Numbered from the stretch's first letter, positions 1 to 37,680 are shown. The stretch: DNA of 64,000 nt from Chamaelirium japonicum (GCA_947650365.1 OX393553.1:67827216-67891215); one strand, 5' to 3'. Translations and numbers: made by a program. The notes: generated by a model not told the origin, from the sequence alone.

Positions 1-202
1 TCAACGGTTTTTGACTATCAATTTTAACCGTTGATTTGAAGATCGCATTTAATGCACCTAGAGGTTTTAGAATGGGCTAATTTTTTGTGAGGATGATCAA
101 CATACCATAGACAACATGTCTACAAAAAATCAGCCCATTCTAAAACCTCTAGGTGTCTCAAAGGGTGCTGGGTCAAATTTTGCTGGGTCATCCGATCCTG
201 AC

Positions 203-204
<2 letters not shown>
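1..204. mobile_element. Palindromic TIR element, family A, right part
   Basis: This is the right half of the element seen whole at 799-1195, at about 90% identity. It contains one hairpin module (about 56-155; arms near CCTAGAGGTTTTAGAATG and its complement) and ends GATCCTGACCC at the edge of a (TA)n tract. It lies in a CLF intron. Confidence 0.7.

Positions 205-282
<78 letters not shown>
205..282. repeat. (TA)n microsatellite
   Basis: Pure AT dinucleotide tract of about 76 bp separating two palindromic elements. Open frames across it (YIYIYI...) are meaningless. Confidence 0.98.
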
Positions 283-1195
<913 letters not shown>

Positions 1196-1196
1196 C

Positions 1197-1198
<2 letters not shown>

Positions 1199-1275
<77 letters not shown>
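1199..1275. repeat. (TA)n microsatellite
   Basis: TA repeat between family A and family C elements. Confidence 0.97.
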
Positions 1276-1276
<1 letters not shown>

Positions 1277-1277
<1 letters not shown>

Positions 1278-1407
1278 GGGCATGCTATAATGCGACATGT
1301 AGTACGTGCGACATTATACCGCAGCCGTCTGATGCACGCGTTGCATGCGTACGATGCACGCAGTGGTGCATCAGACGGCTTCTATGCGGTGCCGCATTAT
1401 AGCATGC

Positions 1408-1410
<3 letters not shown>
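1277..1410. mobile_element. Short GC-richer TIR element, family C, copy 1
   Basis: A 134-bp imperfect palindrome starting GGGGCATGCTATAATGCG and ending CGCATTATAGCATGCCCC, embedded between (TA)n tracts. Its core has GCAGCCGTCTGATGCACGCG and its complement. A related copy lies at 14673-14800. It does not contain the hairpin module of families A and B. Confidence 0.7.

Positions 1411-1476
<66 letters not shown>
1411..1476. repeat. (TA)n microsatellite
   Basis: TA repeat between family C and the following element. Confidence 0.97.
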
Positions 1477-1480
<4 letters not shown>

Positions 1481-2135
1481 TAGGATCTGCTGACCCATAT
1501 TTTTTTGACCCATATTTAACCAATCATCCTAATCGTTTGATTCGGGTTTCAGAATGTGCTGATTTTTTGTAGAGGTGCTATCTATGGTATGTTGATCACT
1601 AAAAAATAAACGCATTCTAAAACCTCTAGATGTATCTAATGTGCTCTTCAGATTAACAGTTGAATTTGACGATCGAAAAAGCTTATAACATTTGATTGCC
1701 CTGGAGGTTTTAGAGTGTTCTAATTTGTTGACGATGTCTAGTAAGCATATGCTTTTCTTTTGATTTTCAAAAGAGTCCAGTGCCGCAAAGATTGCTTAAC
1801 CCCAATGATGTTTGATCACCCTAGAAGTTTTAGAATTTGGTGATTTTTGGTGGATGTGTTCTCTAGGGTAAGGTGATCATCTACACCAAAAATCTGAAAA
1901 TTCTAAAACTTCTAGGGTCATCAAATGTTAAATGCTTGATCGACCATCCATTGTAACCATTAATTTTGCTTAGCATATTTATGACCTTAGAAGTTTTAGA
2001 ATTTGCTTATTTTTCGTGAGGATGATCACCTTACCATAGAGAGCACATCCACAAAAAATCATCAAATTCTAAAACTTCTAGGGTGATCAAACACCATTGG
2101 GGTGTAGAATTCTTTTGCTACACCCAGGTGCAAGG
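1477..2135. mobile_element. Degenerate palindromic element with hairpin modules
   Basis: Starts GGGTTAGGATCTGCTGACCC at a (TA)n edge, like a diverged family A end. It holds hairpin modules at about 1548-1632, 1818-1918 and 1984-2086, plus a truncated module arm near 1700-1729 that runs into a 25-bp copy of a CLF exon/intron junction (1730-1754). The right end is unclear; a C-run and (TC)n/(TA)n follow at about 2140-2205. Confidence 0.55.
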
Positions 2136-2139
2136 TCCT

Positions 2140-2167
2140 CCCCCCCCCCCCCCCCCCCCCCCCCCGC

Positions 2168-2206
<39 letters not shown>

Positions 2207-2207
2207 A
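2140..2207. repeat. poly-C, (TC)n and (TA)n compound microsatellite
   Basis: About 25 C residues followed by a TC repeat and a short TA repeat, ending some 45 bp before a CLF splice acceptor. Confidence 0.95.
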
Positions 2208-2251
2208 ATATATACAGTTCAATAATTTGCATATTTAATCCTCCATTCCAG

Positions 2252-26108
<23,857 letters not shown>

Positions 26109-27512
26109 TTTGAACGGCGCCTCTCATTGGGCCTGATCTTATCAGTTAAATATTATTCTGCGTCAAATGTTGGGGTCACAGACCACTGTTTAACAAGGTA
26201 AATATGGGCACACGTATGGTTTAGGAAAATTCCATTGAGATTTTTTCAAACTAATGTGCACTGAGTTCCTTTTGATCGCGTAGTACATTTTAGAAAACTG
26301 TGCTTAACAATTTTTCAGTTATTTTTTGTTATATTATAATTTGTGGGAAACTGTGCTTAGTAATTTTTCAGTTCTTTTTGCTATATACTTGTTGGTGGGC
26401 ACGTGCGTTTTTGGGAGAAGATTCCTAGCATATGTCGTGCGGGTAATTTTCAAAACAGGTATTCAAAATACTAGCTAATTTCCAAACTCCCTGACTTTAT
26501 TTTCTTGCTTTACCGCATAGTCTCTCTCTGCATCATTTTCTCTATAATATTCTTTCTTTGACATTTTCCTGTGTCTGTTTTTCCAATATTCTACAGCTTA
26601 TAATCTCTTCATATTATCTCTCTACAATATTTATTTGTTTGCATCTTCATCCTTCACAATATGTAGTCTGTCGTTCGCCCTTTGTCTTGTGCCATTCGTT
26701 ATTATTCGTTGTCCGTCATTAGTTGTTAGCCATCCATCTGCTGCTATTTTCCATCACCGTTCGTCGTTCTCATGTCAACAATATTCTCTTTATGCCATTT
26801 TCTTTCAACATTATTTTCCATCTAGTGCATCTCTCTAAATTTTCTCTACAAGATTCTCTCTCCGCTATATATATTCTTCATCTACCACATCCTCTCTACT
26901 ACCTTCTCTTTATAGTATATTCTTGTGTATTTTGTTTCTCTCCATAATATTTTCTAAATAATATCGTTTTAATATTCTCTTTATAATATTTTTTTCTTAT
27001 AACATATATTCTTTATACAATTTTTCTAAAATATTTTTGCTTACTAATATTTTCTCACTCTACAACATTTTCTTTTTTCAAGATTTTTTTCCTATAATGT
27101 TCTCACTTTATAACATCTATTTTTACAACCTAAAATGTTTGCTTTACTAGTGCATGCTCGTGCTTGTCGGCACTGCAGTGGGCCGCCTTTGGCGGCAACT
27201 CATCTGTCGGCACTGCAGCGAGCCGTCTTCGATGGCAACACCCCTTGACGTCTTTGGCAACAAAAAAGTTCGACAACAGCACCGACATTTATAGGGACAC
27301 TCATTTCCTCACTCGTGCCGATTGGCACGAAGCTGGCGCCTTCGACACAACCAACTCCCCCTCCCTCTATAATTGATCAATGACAGGTGTCGCTATTAGA
27401 ACTGATTCCTTGAGATTGACATGATAGCTTGGGACGGTTGAAATTTCAATAGGCGGGTTTATGGCCGTTGATGTGAACAAAGATCACGGGATGAACGGTC
27501 AGGTTTAGTGCA
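26109..27512. other. CLF 3' flank and TCTCTATAATATT-rich repeats
   Basis: The 3' untranslated region must begin at 26109; I see no sharp polyadenylation signal. 26500-27130 is dominated by degenerate TTCTCTATAATATTTTC-like words, repeated again at 29740-29830 and 30230-30720. 27160-27400 has GCCGCC/GGCGGC hairpin-prone blocks similar to 28200-28400. No convincing gene. Confidence 0.5.
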
Positions 27513-27520
27513 GTTTAAAT

Positions 27521-27634
27521 CAAGGTTCTAAAAAGCGCTAGACGCTAGTCGGGCAGTGGGGGCCGCCTAGCGCCTAGGCGGCCTAGGCGGGGCCTAGGCG
27601 TTTTGCCTTTTTTTAATTATTATTTTGATATTAG

Positions 27635-27680
<46 letters not shown>

Positions 27681-27984
27681 TAAAAATTAATATAAGTTCA
27701 AGATTATCCCAAACCATTATTTTAAAGAACAAGTATATAACCATAATTCTAGATTGAGTGATTAACAAGAACAAAAGCAAACATGGTCCGCCTGGCCAGC
27801 CTCAGCCCGCCTGGTCCGCCTCAATCCGCCTGGCCCGCCTGGTCAGCCTCAGTCCGCCTGGCTCGCATGGTCCGCCTGGCTAGCCTCAGCCCGCCTAGAC
27901 CGCCGCCTTGCCCCGCCTAGACCGACTAGGGCTTTTTTGGAGCGCCTAGGGCCTAGGCGAGGTAGACCGCTTTTTAGAACACTG
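27521..27984. mobile_element. hAT MITE with GCGCCTAGGCGG repeats
   Basis: 464 bp with termini CAAGGTTCTAAAAAGC and GCTTTTTAGAACACTG, and a perfect 8-bp target duplication GTTTAAAT at 27513-27520 and 27985-27992. The interior has GCCTAGGCGG-type words and a (TA)n tract at 27640-27677. Non-coding. Confidence 0.92.
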
Positions 27985-27992
27985 GTTTAAAT

Positions 27993-29000
27993 GGGCTGGG
28001 ATTTTAGGGGTTAGGGAGGGAGTTGGTTGACGGAGAAATAGAGATCGTGCGTTGATTTTTGAACGAATGGATGGTGAAATAGAGATCGTGCGTTGATTTA
28101 TGAATGAATGGTTTGATCCATTTGGTTCATTTTTGTATAGTCAGCTTGTCCTAGTTAGTATCCGTTTTGTCTAATCAGCACAAAACCGACGTGCCATGTT
28201 ATATAGACTGGATGCCCGTGCCTGTCAACACTGCAGCAAGCCGCCTTCGGCGGCAACACAACTGTCGGCAAAAAAAGGGGCCGCCGAAGTCACCACCCCC
28301 ACCCATAATGTCGTATTCGACAACAACGCACCTGATCACATTCGGCAACAAAAAACTTTCGGTAGCAACACCGGCCCGCCCCGACGAACCGACAACCACT
28401 AAGACTCAGTAAGACCCGTTTAAATATTTATTCTTTATTTTTTTTTTGTTGCAACTCACCATCATGGGTGTTCTGATCATAGTCATCTGTTGAACCCATC
28501 GCAGACTGTAATCAGATGCTTGGTAAACCCAACCCATTGATTTTTAAACAGGTCTTAAACAAGTCGGAGACAAAAATCGGACCCGACCCGTTTACTAAAC
28601 GGGTTAGTTGTGTCGACCCGTTTACGACCCGAACCCATTTGACCCAGACCCGCTAATTTCGTGTCGGGTTGGGGACTTGGGAGAATGAGATCATGAGGGA
28701 GGGAGAGAATGAGTGGTGGGAGGGAATTTTTTTTTTTAAAAAATCGGGATCACTACGATGACATCTTTTCTCTGATAAGGTTTTTTTTTTTGCTCTGAAT
28801 GAGGTTTTTCTTTTGAAATCAGGATTATATGGTAAAACTTTTGAAATCAAGAGCTTTCCTTTGATAACACTTTCCGTTTGAAATTGCGATAAAAAAGGGA
28901 AACGTTTGCTGTGATGACAACTTTCCTTTGATGAGGTGAGGGGGAAGGGGGATGCTTGAATATTTTGGTTCAGTCAATTTTTTTTTTTTTTGTCTAGTCA
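27993..29000. other. Gene-free repeats
   Basis: Contains ACCCG/CGGGT-rich text at 28580-28670, a GCCGCC-rich block at 28200-28400 and the segment CAGCTTGTCCTAGTTAG at 28142, which is the empty counterpart of the insertion site at 29001. No coding signal. Confidence 0.5.
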
Positions 29001-29008
29001 GCTTGTCC

Positions 29009-29666
29009 TAGGGGTGCAACTTGGTCCGGGTCAAACCGAGAACCGACCCGACCCGACCCGACCGCATTGGGTTGGTTTGGGTCGGTTTTCTAGTTTATAA
29101 TGGGTCGGTCCCGGTTTCATTATTAGCAGACCCGATCGAAATCGGTTCGGTTATGGATCGAGGTTTGTATGACCCGACCCGACCCGACCCGACTTTGTAT
29201 TACTTAATACTTTGGTAAGATATGCATTCAGCTTACCAATGGTGTTGATTCAAATATATGTTATACTGATCACTTAAACACTTCGTTTCTAATCTTTCTT
29301 TAGGATAAGCAAATGAATGGTCTTGTTGAAAAGCTTTGCAATAAATTTGTTGGAGTCACTACTATGCTTTCTTGTTTGTTTCTTGATGCAAGTGTCTGAA
29401 TGTTCCATTTTTCACGATGTCTTTATCTGAACCATTTCCACTTTTTAGAGGCTTGGAATATTATTTTTGTTTTCCTTCGTTTGATTTCGGATTGTTCAAA
29501 AAAAAGTCTTAAACCCGAACCGACCCGAACTTTTTATGGGTTGGGTTGGGTTGGTTCAATAGGTCCATGGTTTGGTTATGGGTTAGGAAAGTTGGAACCG
29601 ACCCTAGGTTGGGTTGGTTTTGGTTTGAGGCCAAACCGAACCGAACCGAACCGACTTGCACCCCTA
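29009..29666. mobile_element. hAT MITE, TAGGGGTGCAACTTGG family
   Basis: 658 bp, termini TAGGGGTGCAACTTGG and CCGACTTGCACCCCTA, with a perfect 8-bp duplication GCTTGTCC (29001-29008 and 29667-29674). The flanks joined without the element resemble the repeat at 28135-28195. Interior is GACCCGACCCG-rich. Confidence 0.93.
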
Positions 29667-29674
29667 GCTTGTCC

Positions 29675-31790
29675 TAGTCATCTTTTGATTCCTTTTTGTC
29701 TAGTCAGTGCAAAACCGACGTGTCATATAATATAGATGTTATTCTCTATATAATATGTATTATCTTTCTATAAAGCCATCTCTACAAGAACTTCTATCTC
29801 TATAATATTCCTGCTGTAACCACTGGCAGGTAGGCTTCATTATCTGCTACTTCCCATTATTATCGACCCATTGACGTTGTCACGCTTTGCTTAGTTATTT
29901 GCAGTTGTCGTGCGGCCGTCTATGTTGTCTGCCATAATTGACTGCCGTAGTTTGTCCACCGGCCGCGATCTCCTACCGTCATTGTGCCCGCATGTTGAAG
30001 CGCGCTCGATCTCTTGCTCTTGCCTGTTGCATGCGCTATCGCTTCCTGCCATCAGCCTGTCAAACGGCTGGGCTCATTCGTCACCATCTACCACCTTCTG
30101 CCATCGCCCCCCGTAGGTCACTCGCGACCCGCCATTCTGTAACGTTCGTCATCGTTGTATGCAACTTGCCCATCGCCATTGGTCAGCACTATTGCTTGCC
30201 CGCCTCCTACACAGATCCATCGACCGTCATCGTTGATAACATTTTCTCGCTTAAGAAATACTATTCTCTCTTTACATCATTCCCTTTTGATATTGTCTTT
30301 GCATTATTTTCTTTCCATGCAATATTTTCCATGTTTACAACACATAATTTCTTTACACCATTCTCTCTGTGACCTTTCTCTAATTCCATCTATATCATTC
30401 CTAGTTCATCGTTGTTATCTGCCGTCTGCCATCGGCTATTTGTGGTCTAAAATCAGTCGTATATTGTCTGCATCGAATGTTGTCCGCCATCACCGTTCGC
30501 CATTCTCTATCTCTACCAAATTTTCTATTTAACTCCATTTTCTCTTGATATTGTTTTATCTATAATATTTTCTTTTACAATAGATATTCTTTATCTACAT
30601 GTTTCTCTCTTCTTGATATGTGTCCAAAATTATTTGTCTGCAACATTTTCTCTTTGTGTAATATATTATCTCTATTGTAATTTTTATTCAAAATTGTCTA
30701 TCTGAAACAATTTTACCTATCATTCGAAAAACATATATTTTTTTTTTACTTACCGAAATTCTCTAAACCACCACTTTGGTAAGTGGAAGGGATACAGAGA
30801 TTTCTGTACCATAAAGGGAATACTCAACATAATAAATTTTTTGCACACAATCGCATACTTTTGCAACACAATGTATACAAGATGATCGATGAGTTGTTCT
30901 TTTAAGCTTGTTATGTTCGCTTGCTACACTCGCTCTCTTAAAGATTAACTTTGCATGTAGAAGGAGGTGCATTCCTTCCTCTCCTCGCAAGGTTCAATCA
31001 AAGATGAGGATCAAAGAGGGTAATTACCTGTGTCGGGTAAGACATTCACGACTCGCAATTAAGTGTAAAGCACGTAGGCATATTATTACGTGAAAACCAC
31101 GCAGGAAAGAACCATGATAGAATGAACTTGGAGGTGCAAGCTATCCGCTAGAATTGGTGAAGGTATAACAGTACAAAGCGTTACCCTAGTATATTTACAA
31201 CGATTCATTGCCAAGCGCTCAGACGAATCCACGAACCAACATTCCATGATGTAATTCGACTGAAGCCATAAACCTTCGACCCAATCAACCATAACCTCCT
31301 TTACTTAAATTGTTGCCCTTCCTTCCCAAGCCTCATAATCACTACTAGCTTCAATGCCCAACTTGCATGCGCACACACAGGTACTCCTCAAATCCACAGG
31401 GATTTCTAAGAACGAATTGGAAGAATCCAAATCATAAGGTAAATCAATATGAACATCCATCGAGAGGAATGGGGAACGATGCCCAAATCGAATAATTGAT
31501 AGGTCAAATCTAAGGTTTCAAGGGCAAAATGCCTCAAACGAACGAGGTGAGATTCCATCTTGCATGAGATGAATCCCTTGATTTAGTAGGAGGGAACAAG
31601 AAACATCAATTTTTTCTAGGAGGCTCAAATTATCTTCCAGATAATTCTCCCAACCTCGTTACAGATTATGTTGAACATCGTTTTTATTGGAGCAAACTGA
31701 CTCAGTAACATTTGTGTAACTTGTGAGTTAGGACGATGTGCATTCACAATCCATTGAAGACTTCGGAGTGTTGCACAATATCAAGATGGG
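29675..31790. other. Gene-free, simple-sequence-like DNA
   Basis: 29880-30230 has CGTC/GCCGTC-rich text related to 26660-26800. 30230-30720 again has TCTCTATAATATT-like words. 30760-31790 is unremarkable. No open frame shows family similarity. Confidence 0.5.
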
Positions 31791-32141
31791 ATCGGTGTGC
31801 CTAGCTCTCACATTCCCACGAAGCACGATGATCATATCCATTGTGGTGTAAAAGGGTTTTTCTATTTTTGTGTTGATTGTGAAATCATTATCATCGATTT
31901 GTGTTTTTTTTTTGTCGATTTGACACTTTTATGTTTTTCGGAGTTTGGGCCTGTATTCAAAATGTTTTTATTTTCAAAATCCTGGTTGGATGAGTTTTCC
32001 CCTTGAGATGGTCCACACTTAAATTTTTTTTCTAAGAGTTGGAACTCTTGGTCTCACTTTTGGGTCCGGACCCTCTATGAAACCAGGGCGTTTCTCATGG
32101 TCCTGACTGTGGTCCAAATCCCCTACTCACCAGAAGAGGGG

Positions 32142-32173
32142 GGGGCGGGGGGGGGGGGGGGGGGGGGGGGGGG
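32142..32173. repeat. poly-G tract
   Basis: Nearly uninterrupted run of about 30 G residues. Confidence 0.97.
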
Positions 32174-33665
32174 TGGTAAATCTAATGGCTAGTTTTACTT
32201 GGGTGAGGCATCTATATATAGCCTTACTTTTAACATTAGAGTAAGGTTGAGGAGCAGCTTTTGGGAGATAGGTTTGTGGCTCGAAGCAAAAATATCCAAG
32301 TTTGGGTTATCCTTTGTTTCTTCAATCAAGGGATTCGTCTCATGCAAGTGTGAATCGACTCTCGATCCTTTGAGATCGTTCGTGCATGCCCTTGAGTCCT
32401 TTGATTTGACTCAATTAGTTTTTCATTTGGGTATCATTCCCCATCGCTCTAGTGATGGATATTCTTGGTGTTTGACACCAAACCCTTTCCCCTACTGTTT
32501 CAATTCTTCCAATTCGGTTCTTGAAATCTCGTGGATTTCGGTTGCTCTTGAAGGGAGTAGAGAAATACTTATAGGATTCCCTTCCGATTTGTTCGGGTTA
32601 GAATCCTAGAGTCCACCCTTAGATCTAGGTTGGTAGATGCCTCATGGGGAGGAGTACTCGTGTGTGCGCATGCGAGTTGGGTGTTGAAGCTAGTTGTGTT
32701 TAGGAGGCCGGGATAGGAAGAGAGAGTTTACGCAAAGGAGGTTACGAGTGATTGCGTCAAAACGGTAGCAGAGTGTCGGGCTGATCAGCAACGCCGTGGA
32801 AAGCCGGATCGTGGGATCGTCTGAGTGTTGGCCTGTGCATCTACCTAGATCTCGCAGGATAACTTTCTTGACTTTTAAACCTTCACTTTACTAGTGGATC
32901 ACTTGCACCTTTGGATTCGTCCCGGTGTGGTTTTTCTCTTTCAGGTTTCCACGAAAAATTGTATGCGTGCTTCACTTTTTCAATCGCAAGCCTTGAATGT
33001 TTATACTTAAAGCATGTAGTTAGCCTCCTAGATCCTCACCTGTGATTGAACTTGAGAGGAGAGGAATACACCTCCTTTGCCTATCATGATAATCTAACAG
33101 AGAGTGAGTGTTTAGCGAGTGAACATAAACAAGCCAAAAAGAGTAGCCCAATGTCTTGTTTGTATCGTTCATAAATTTTTTTAGGTTGGGTGTTCTCTCC
33201 ATGCTCTGAGAACCTTCGTATTCCCTCTCTATAGGGATTTTCAATTAGTATTAGAACCACGTTTTTTTTCTTTCTATCTTTATTTTTAGACTTGGCTTAC
33301 AAGTTACTTGTGTGTTTGTGTACTTGTTTGTTTGCTTTGTTTGTATTGCAGTCTTATTTGCAGCAATGGAAGCCTAGCATGAGAATAATGACATTCATGT
33401 GCCACCACGCCTGAAGGGGTTTGAATACCCATTTTGGAAAGCCCAATTGAGCGCATTTCGTATGTCGATCGATCTTTTTGTTTGGCAAATTGTCGAATAT
33501 GGTTGGATTGAGCCAGATGTGTCCGTGGTTACGAACGAGGTTGATAAGGTGGTGCCAAAGCTAATCCACGAGTGGACAAAATTTGAAAGTGGGCAATGCT
33601 CGTTTGACAAAAACGACATGAATACCATCATCCTAGTACTGCTCTCGCCCGAGCACGCTTAACTA
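32170..33665 (+). mobile_element. Old copia-type fragment: LTR end, leader and start of gag
   Basis: The stretch ending GGGATTTTCA at 33242 is followed by ATTAGTATTAGAACC, resembling an initiator-tRNA primer-binding site. At 33399 a gag-like start reads PPRLKGFEYPFWKAQLSAF...DLFVWQIVEYGW, typical of the copia UBN2-type gag. The left LTR limit is not defined; 32170 is a guess. Fossil, incomplete, and older than the element at 4734. Family inferred from the gag words only. Confidence 0.6.
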
Positions 33666-34753
33666 CGAAGTTCTTACGAAATCCGTAGCGACGCATGGTT
33701 TTAAATCCCGTCTTCAATTTTTGGGAGGAAAAATTATATAAGTATCTCAGGATCTCTTATCTCTAGACGATGTGGGGCTAACTCATGGCCTTGTATACCT
33801 CACCTCACCTCATCTCACCTCATCCATCTTGGCATCACAGCCTCAGAAGTCTTGGCTCTTGACTATTGGCTTATTGGATCTTGGTCGTCACAATACACAT
33901 ACCGTTTGTTGAGCAAACCTATATAGCTTGATGACCACATTTGTGAATATGAAAATGGAGGATGAATGATCGTTTGATTGCCAACCCCGTTGTTGCTTCT
34001 TCTTCCTCATCCTCATCCTCATCTAGCCTCCTCATTTACTCATTCTTTCTCCTCCACTTTCCCTTCTTCCACCTCCGGCCTCCTCTTGCCCCTTTTCTTT
34101 CTCCTAGAAATCGAGGCACTCGGCTATTCCAGACCGAGTGCACGTTAATTCTGTGCATTCGACCATGGAGGCCAAATGCATCTATAGAACGTTTGGCCAT
34201 CAGAACGGATTCCTACTCCAACGTCTGAATGTATTGCAGATGCATTCGGCTTCCTTGGCCGAGTGCACCTTCAACACATGCATTCGATCTTGAATGGCCG
34301 AGTGCCATGATTTTCTGGAGGAGGGAAAGAACGGTAGGAAAAAATTCGACCATGGAGACCAAATTCATCTATAGAACGTTCGGCCATTCAAACGGATTCC
34401 GACTCCAATTGCTGAATGTATTGTAGATGCATTCAGGCTATTCAGCCCCCTCTTGAATGGTCGAGTGTTATGATTTTTTGGAGGAGGGAAGGGTAGGAGA
34501 GAACATTTAGGTGAAGAAGTGGGCGGCTGTGATCAGATGTGACGTCAGGATGGCCGGCGTTGACTGAAGGGAGGGATGCACGTGCCGCTGGTTAGTTAGC
34601 CGAACCGGCCGGCCGGGCATCCAATCACACGACATAACATTGAGTAATAAACAAACCGGTGATAAAGACCGAACCATTAAATACACAGAGGCAGCAGACA
34701 TTGACGAAGAAAAATCAATTGGGTCGGACCCAAGCAAATCGTCGAACACTTTG
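33666..34753. other. Gene-free DNA with an internal duplication
   Basis: About 85 bp around 34160-34245 (CGACCATGGAGGCCAAATGC...) is repeated at 34345-34437. 33800-33830 is a short TCACC repeat. 34500-34753 is the 3' flank of the CCoAOMT gene, and includes its 3' untranslated region. Confidence 0.5.
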
Positions 34754-35741
<988 letters not shown>

Positions 35742-35750
35742 TGCCCCCCC

Positions 35751-35755
<5 letters not shown>

Positions 35756-35806
<51 letters not shown>
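35756..35806. repeat. (CT)n/(GA)n in the CCoAOMT 5' leader
   Basis: About 50 bp of CT, much longer than in the captured copy at 23218-23232. On the mRNA strand it is GA-rich. Confidence 0.95.
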
Positions 35807-35809
<3 letters not shown>

Positions 35810-35862
35810 GTCTCTCTCTCTTCTGTCTGTCCCTGACCTTTTGGTAGAGGAGGGGTGGACGG

Positions 35863-35871
35863 ATTTATATA
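35863..35871 (-). promoter_or_regulatory. TATA box of CCoAOMT
   Basis: TATATAAAT on the - strand, about 120 bp upstream of the ATG. The intervening leader carries a (GA)n repeat. Position and sequence fit a plant core promoter. Confidence 0.65.
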
Positions 35872-35958
35872 TTGGGAGATCGATGTTCGTGGAAGGTGGG
35901 CGAGGGTGGACCGGATGCCACCAGAACCCGGTCCGTCCACGCCGGGGCCCACCACGGG

Positions 35959-35965
35959 AGTTGGT
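35959..35965 (-). promoter_or_regulatory. AC-element-like MYB site upstream of CCoAOMT
   Basis: ACCAACT on the - strand, close to the AC element ACCAACC found in lignin gene promoters and bound by R2R3-MYB factors. It is preserved in the captured copy near 23360. Short motif, so chance is possible. Confidence 0.35.
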
Positions 35966-36416
35966 GAGGTGCTTTGTGGAGAGGACTCCATTGTGGACTC
36001 GACAGCGCCGTTTACCGATCGTGCATGTTACGCATGTAGGAGCCACTCATTTCTTTTTATAATTGTTTTTAGGGCAGAGGTAAGGTCCCATAGCATTTTC
36101 CGCTGAGTCGACATCCACGTTTCATATTAGTTGTAACGACTCTCTTGATTAATAAAACACTAAAATAAACAAAGTTAAGTTATCAAAATTTATCAAACTG
36201 CCATTAATTGTCTGTATAACTTTATCCGATCTCTACGAAACGTAAAATATTGAGGCCTAATGTAGAATCACTACTGTGGGGGAGGATTACGGCCGTCGTA
36301 CGGTCCCCCTTCAACAGTCGATTGAATGGTAGAGTTTCAAGGTGTGGCGCGCCGAGCTGTCGCATGCCGAGCTGTCACGCTGACACTGTAGAGTAAAGAG
36401 AAAGAAAGAGAGAGAG

Positions 36417-36435
36417 GGGGGGGGGGGGGGGGGGG

Positions 36436-36495
<60 letters not shown>
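36417..36495. repeat. poly-G followed by (AG)n
   Basis: About 22 G residues, then about 55 bp of AG. Confidence 0.97.
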
Positions 36496-36499
<4 letters not shown>

Positions 36500-36840
36500 G
36501 GTCGAAGCTTATATCTTCATGCGGTAAAACGTAATCTTTGAATCCACTATCTTTGAAGAAGTATAGCTACTCTCGATAGACCGTGGAGTGCTTAATTATA
36601 CAAGCAGACAGAGAGTGGAGTAAGCTTAACTAGTGTCTGATCACCAGAAGGCTCAAAGCGCTCTAAAAAATAGAAAAGTGGGATGTGAGATAATGAAATT
36701 GGATCTGATTTTTTGGATCCCGAATCATTTGTCGGGTTTTGCTATTTATAGAGGTTTGGGAATATCAGGGGTTTGGTAAATATCCGGGGGGATTTACCAG
36801 ACCTTGAATAGTATCCTTGGGTCCTAGACAAGGATGCTGG

Positions 36841-37010
36841 TCCCACTATCATCTCCATGGGCCCCAGGCAGGATTATGGGTCCCACTGTTGTCTCTGTGG
36901 GCCCCAGGCAGTGCTGCGGGTTCTACTGTCATCTCTGTGGGTCGAGGCAAGGCTACAGGTCCCACCGTCGTCTCCGTGGACTCCAAGCAGGGCTGCGACT
37001 CCTACCGTTG
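36841..37010. repeat. 40-bp minisatellite, about 4.3 copies
   Basis: TCCCACTATCATCTCCATGG, TCCCACTGTTGTCTCTGTGG, TTCTACTGTCATCTCTGTGG, TCCCACCGTCGTCTCCGTGG and TCCTACCGTT recur at 40-bp spacing (one 39), followed by GCCCCAGGCA-like text. Confidence 0.85.
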
Positions 37011-37039
37011 GATGTTGCCAGATTTTGTACCCACAAACT

Positions 37040-37680
37040 ATGGCTGCTACAGTGATTTCACTGTAGCACCTACAGTGAAATCACTATAGCGCTATAGTGA
37101 TTCCATCATTACTGCTAAAAATCACGTTACTATAGTGAAATTATTATAACAATAGTACTTAATTTTGTACCAATAATAGTCATTCAATTGAGTATTATTG
37201 ATATATATTTGAATATCTTTGCTACAGTGGAATCACTGTGGCTGTTATAATGATATTTTTTTTTGTGACTGCTAAAAACTCTTTGCTATAATGAAATCAC
37301 TATAATACTCAATTTTAATCGCAATAATATTCAATTATACTGAGTATTATGTGAATACAATTAAGTACTTTGCTACAATGATTCATTGTAGGGAAGTCTT
37401 TTTAGTCGGCACAATGAATTTCATTGTAATCGCTATAATAAAATCACTATAGCTATCCGTGCATAGTACTTAAATATACAAAATAATACTCATTTCAACT
37501 GAGTATTAGTTGCATAAAATTGAGTACTTTGCTATGTATAATGTTTTTACTGTAGAAATTTTCTTTGAGCATCCATGATGAAATCACGGGTTGCTACAAC
37601 GATTTTACTATAGCAACTACAGTGAAATCACTATTGCAGCTACAATGAAATCACTGTAGCAACCCGTACCACTATTTCCG
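37040..37680. repeat. Cluster of GCTACAGTGAAATCACTGTAGC-type palindromes
   Basis: At least ten copies of a ~20-bp palindromic word (variants of CTACAGTGATTTCACTGTAG and TGCTACAATGATTCATTGTAG) in both orientations with irregular AT-rich spacers. A second cluster lies at 39900-40165. Confidence 0.75.

Noticed and set aside
37040-37680. CRISPR-like array of repeats
   Set aside because: The repeats are palindromic and spacers irregular and related; the genome is clearly a plant's.
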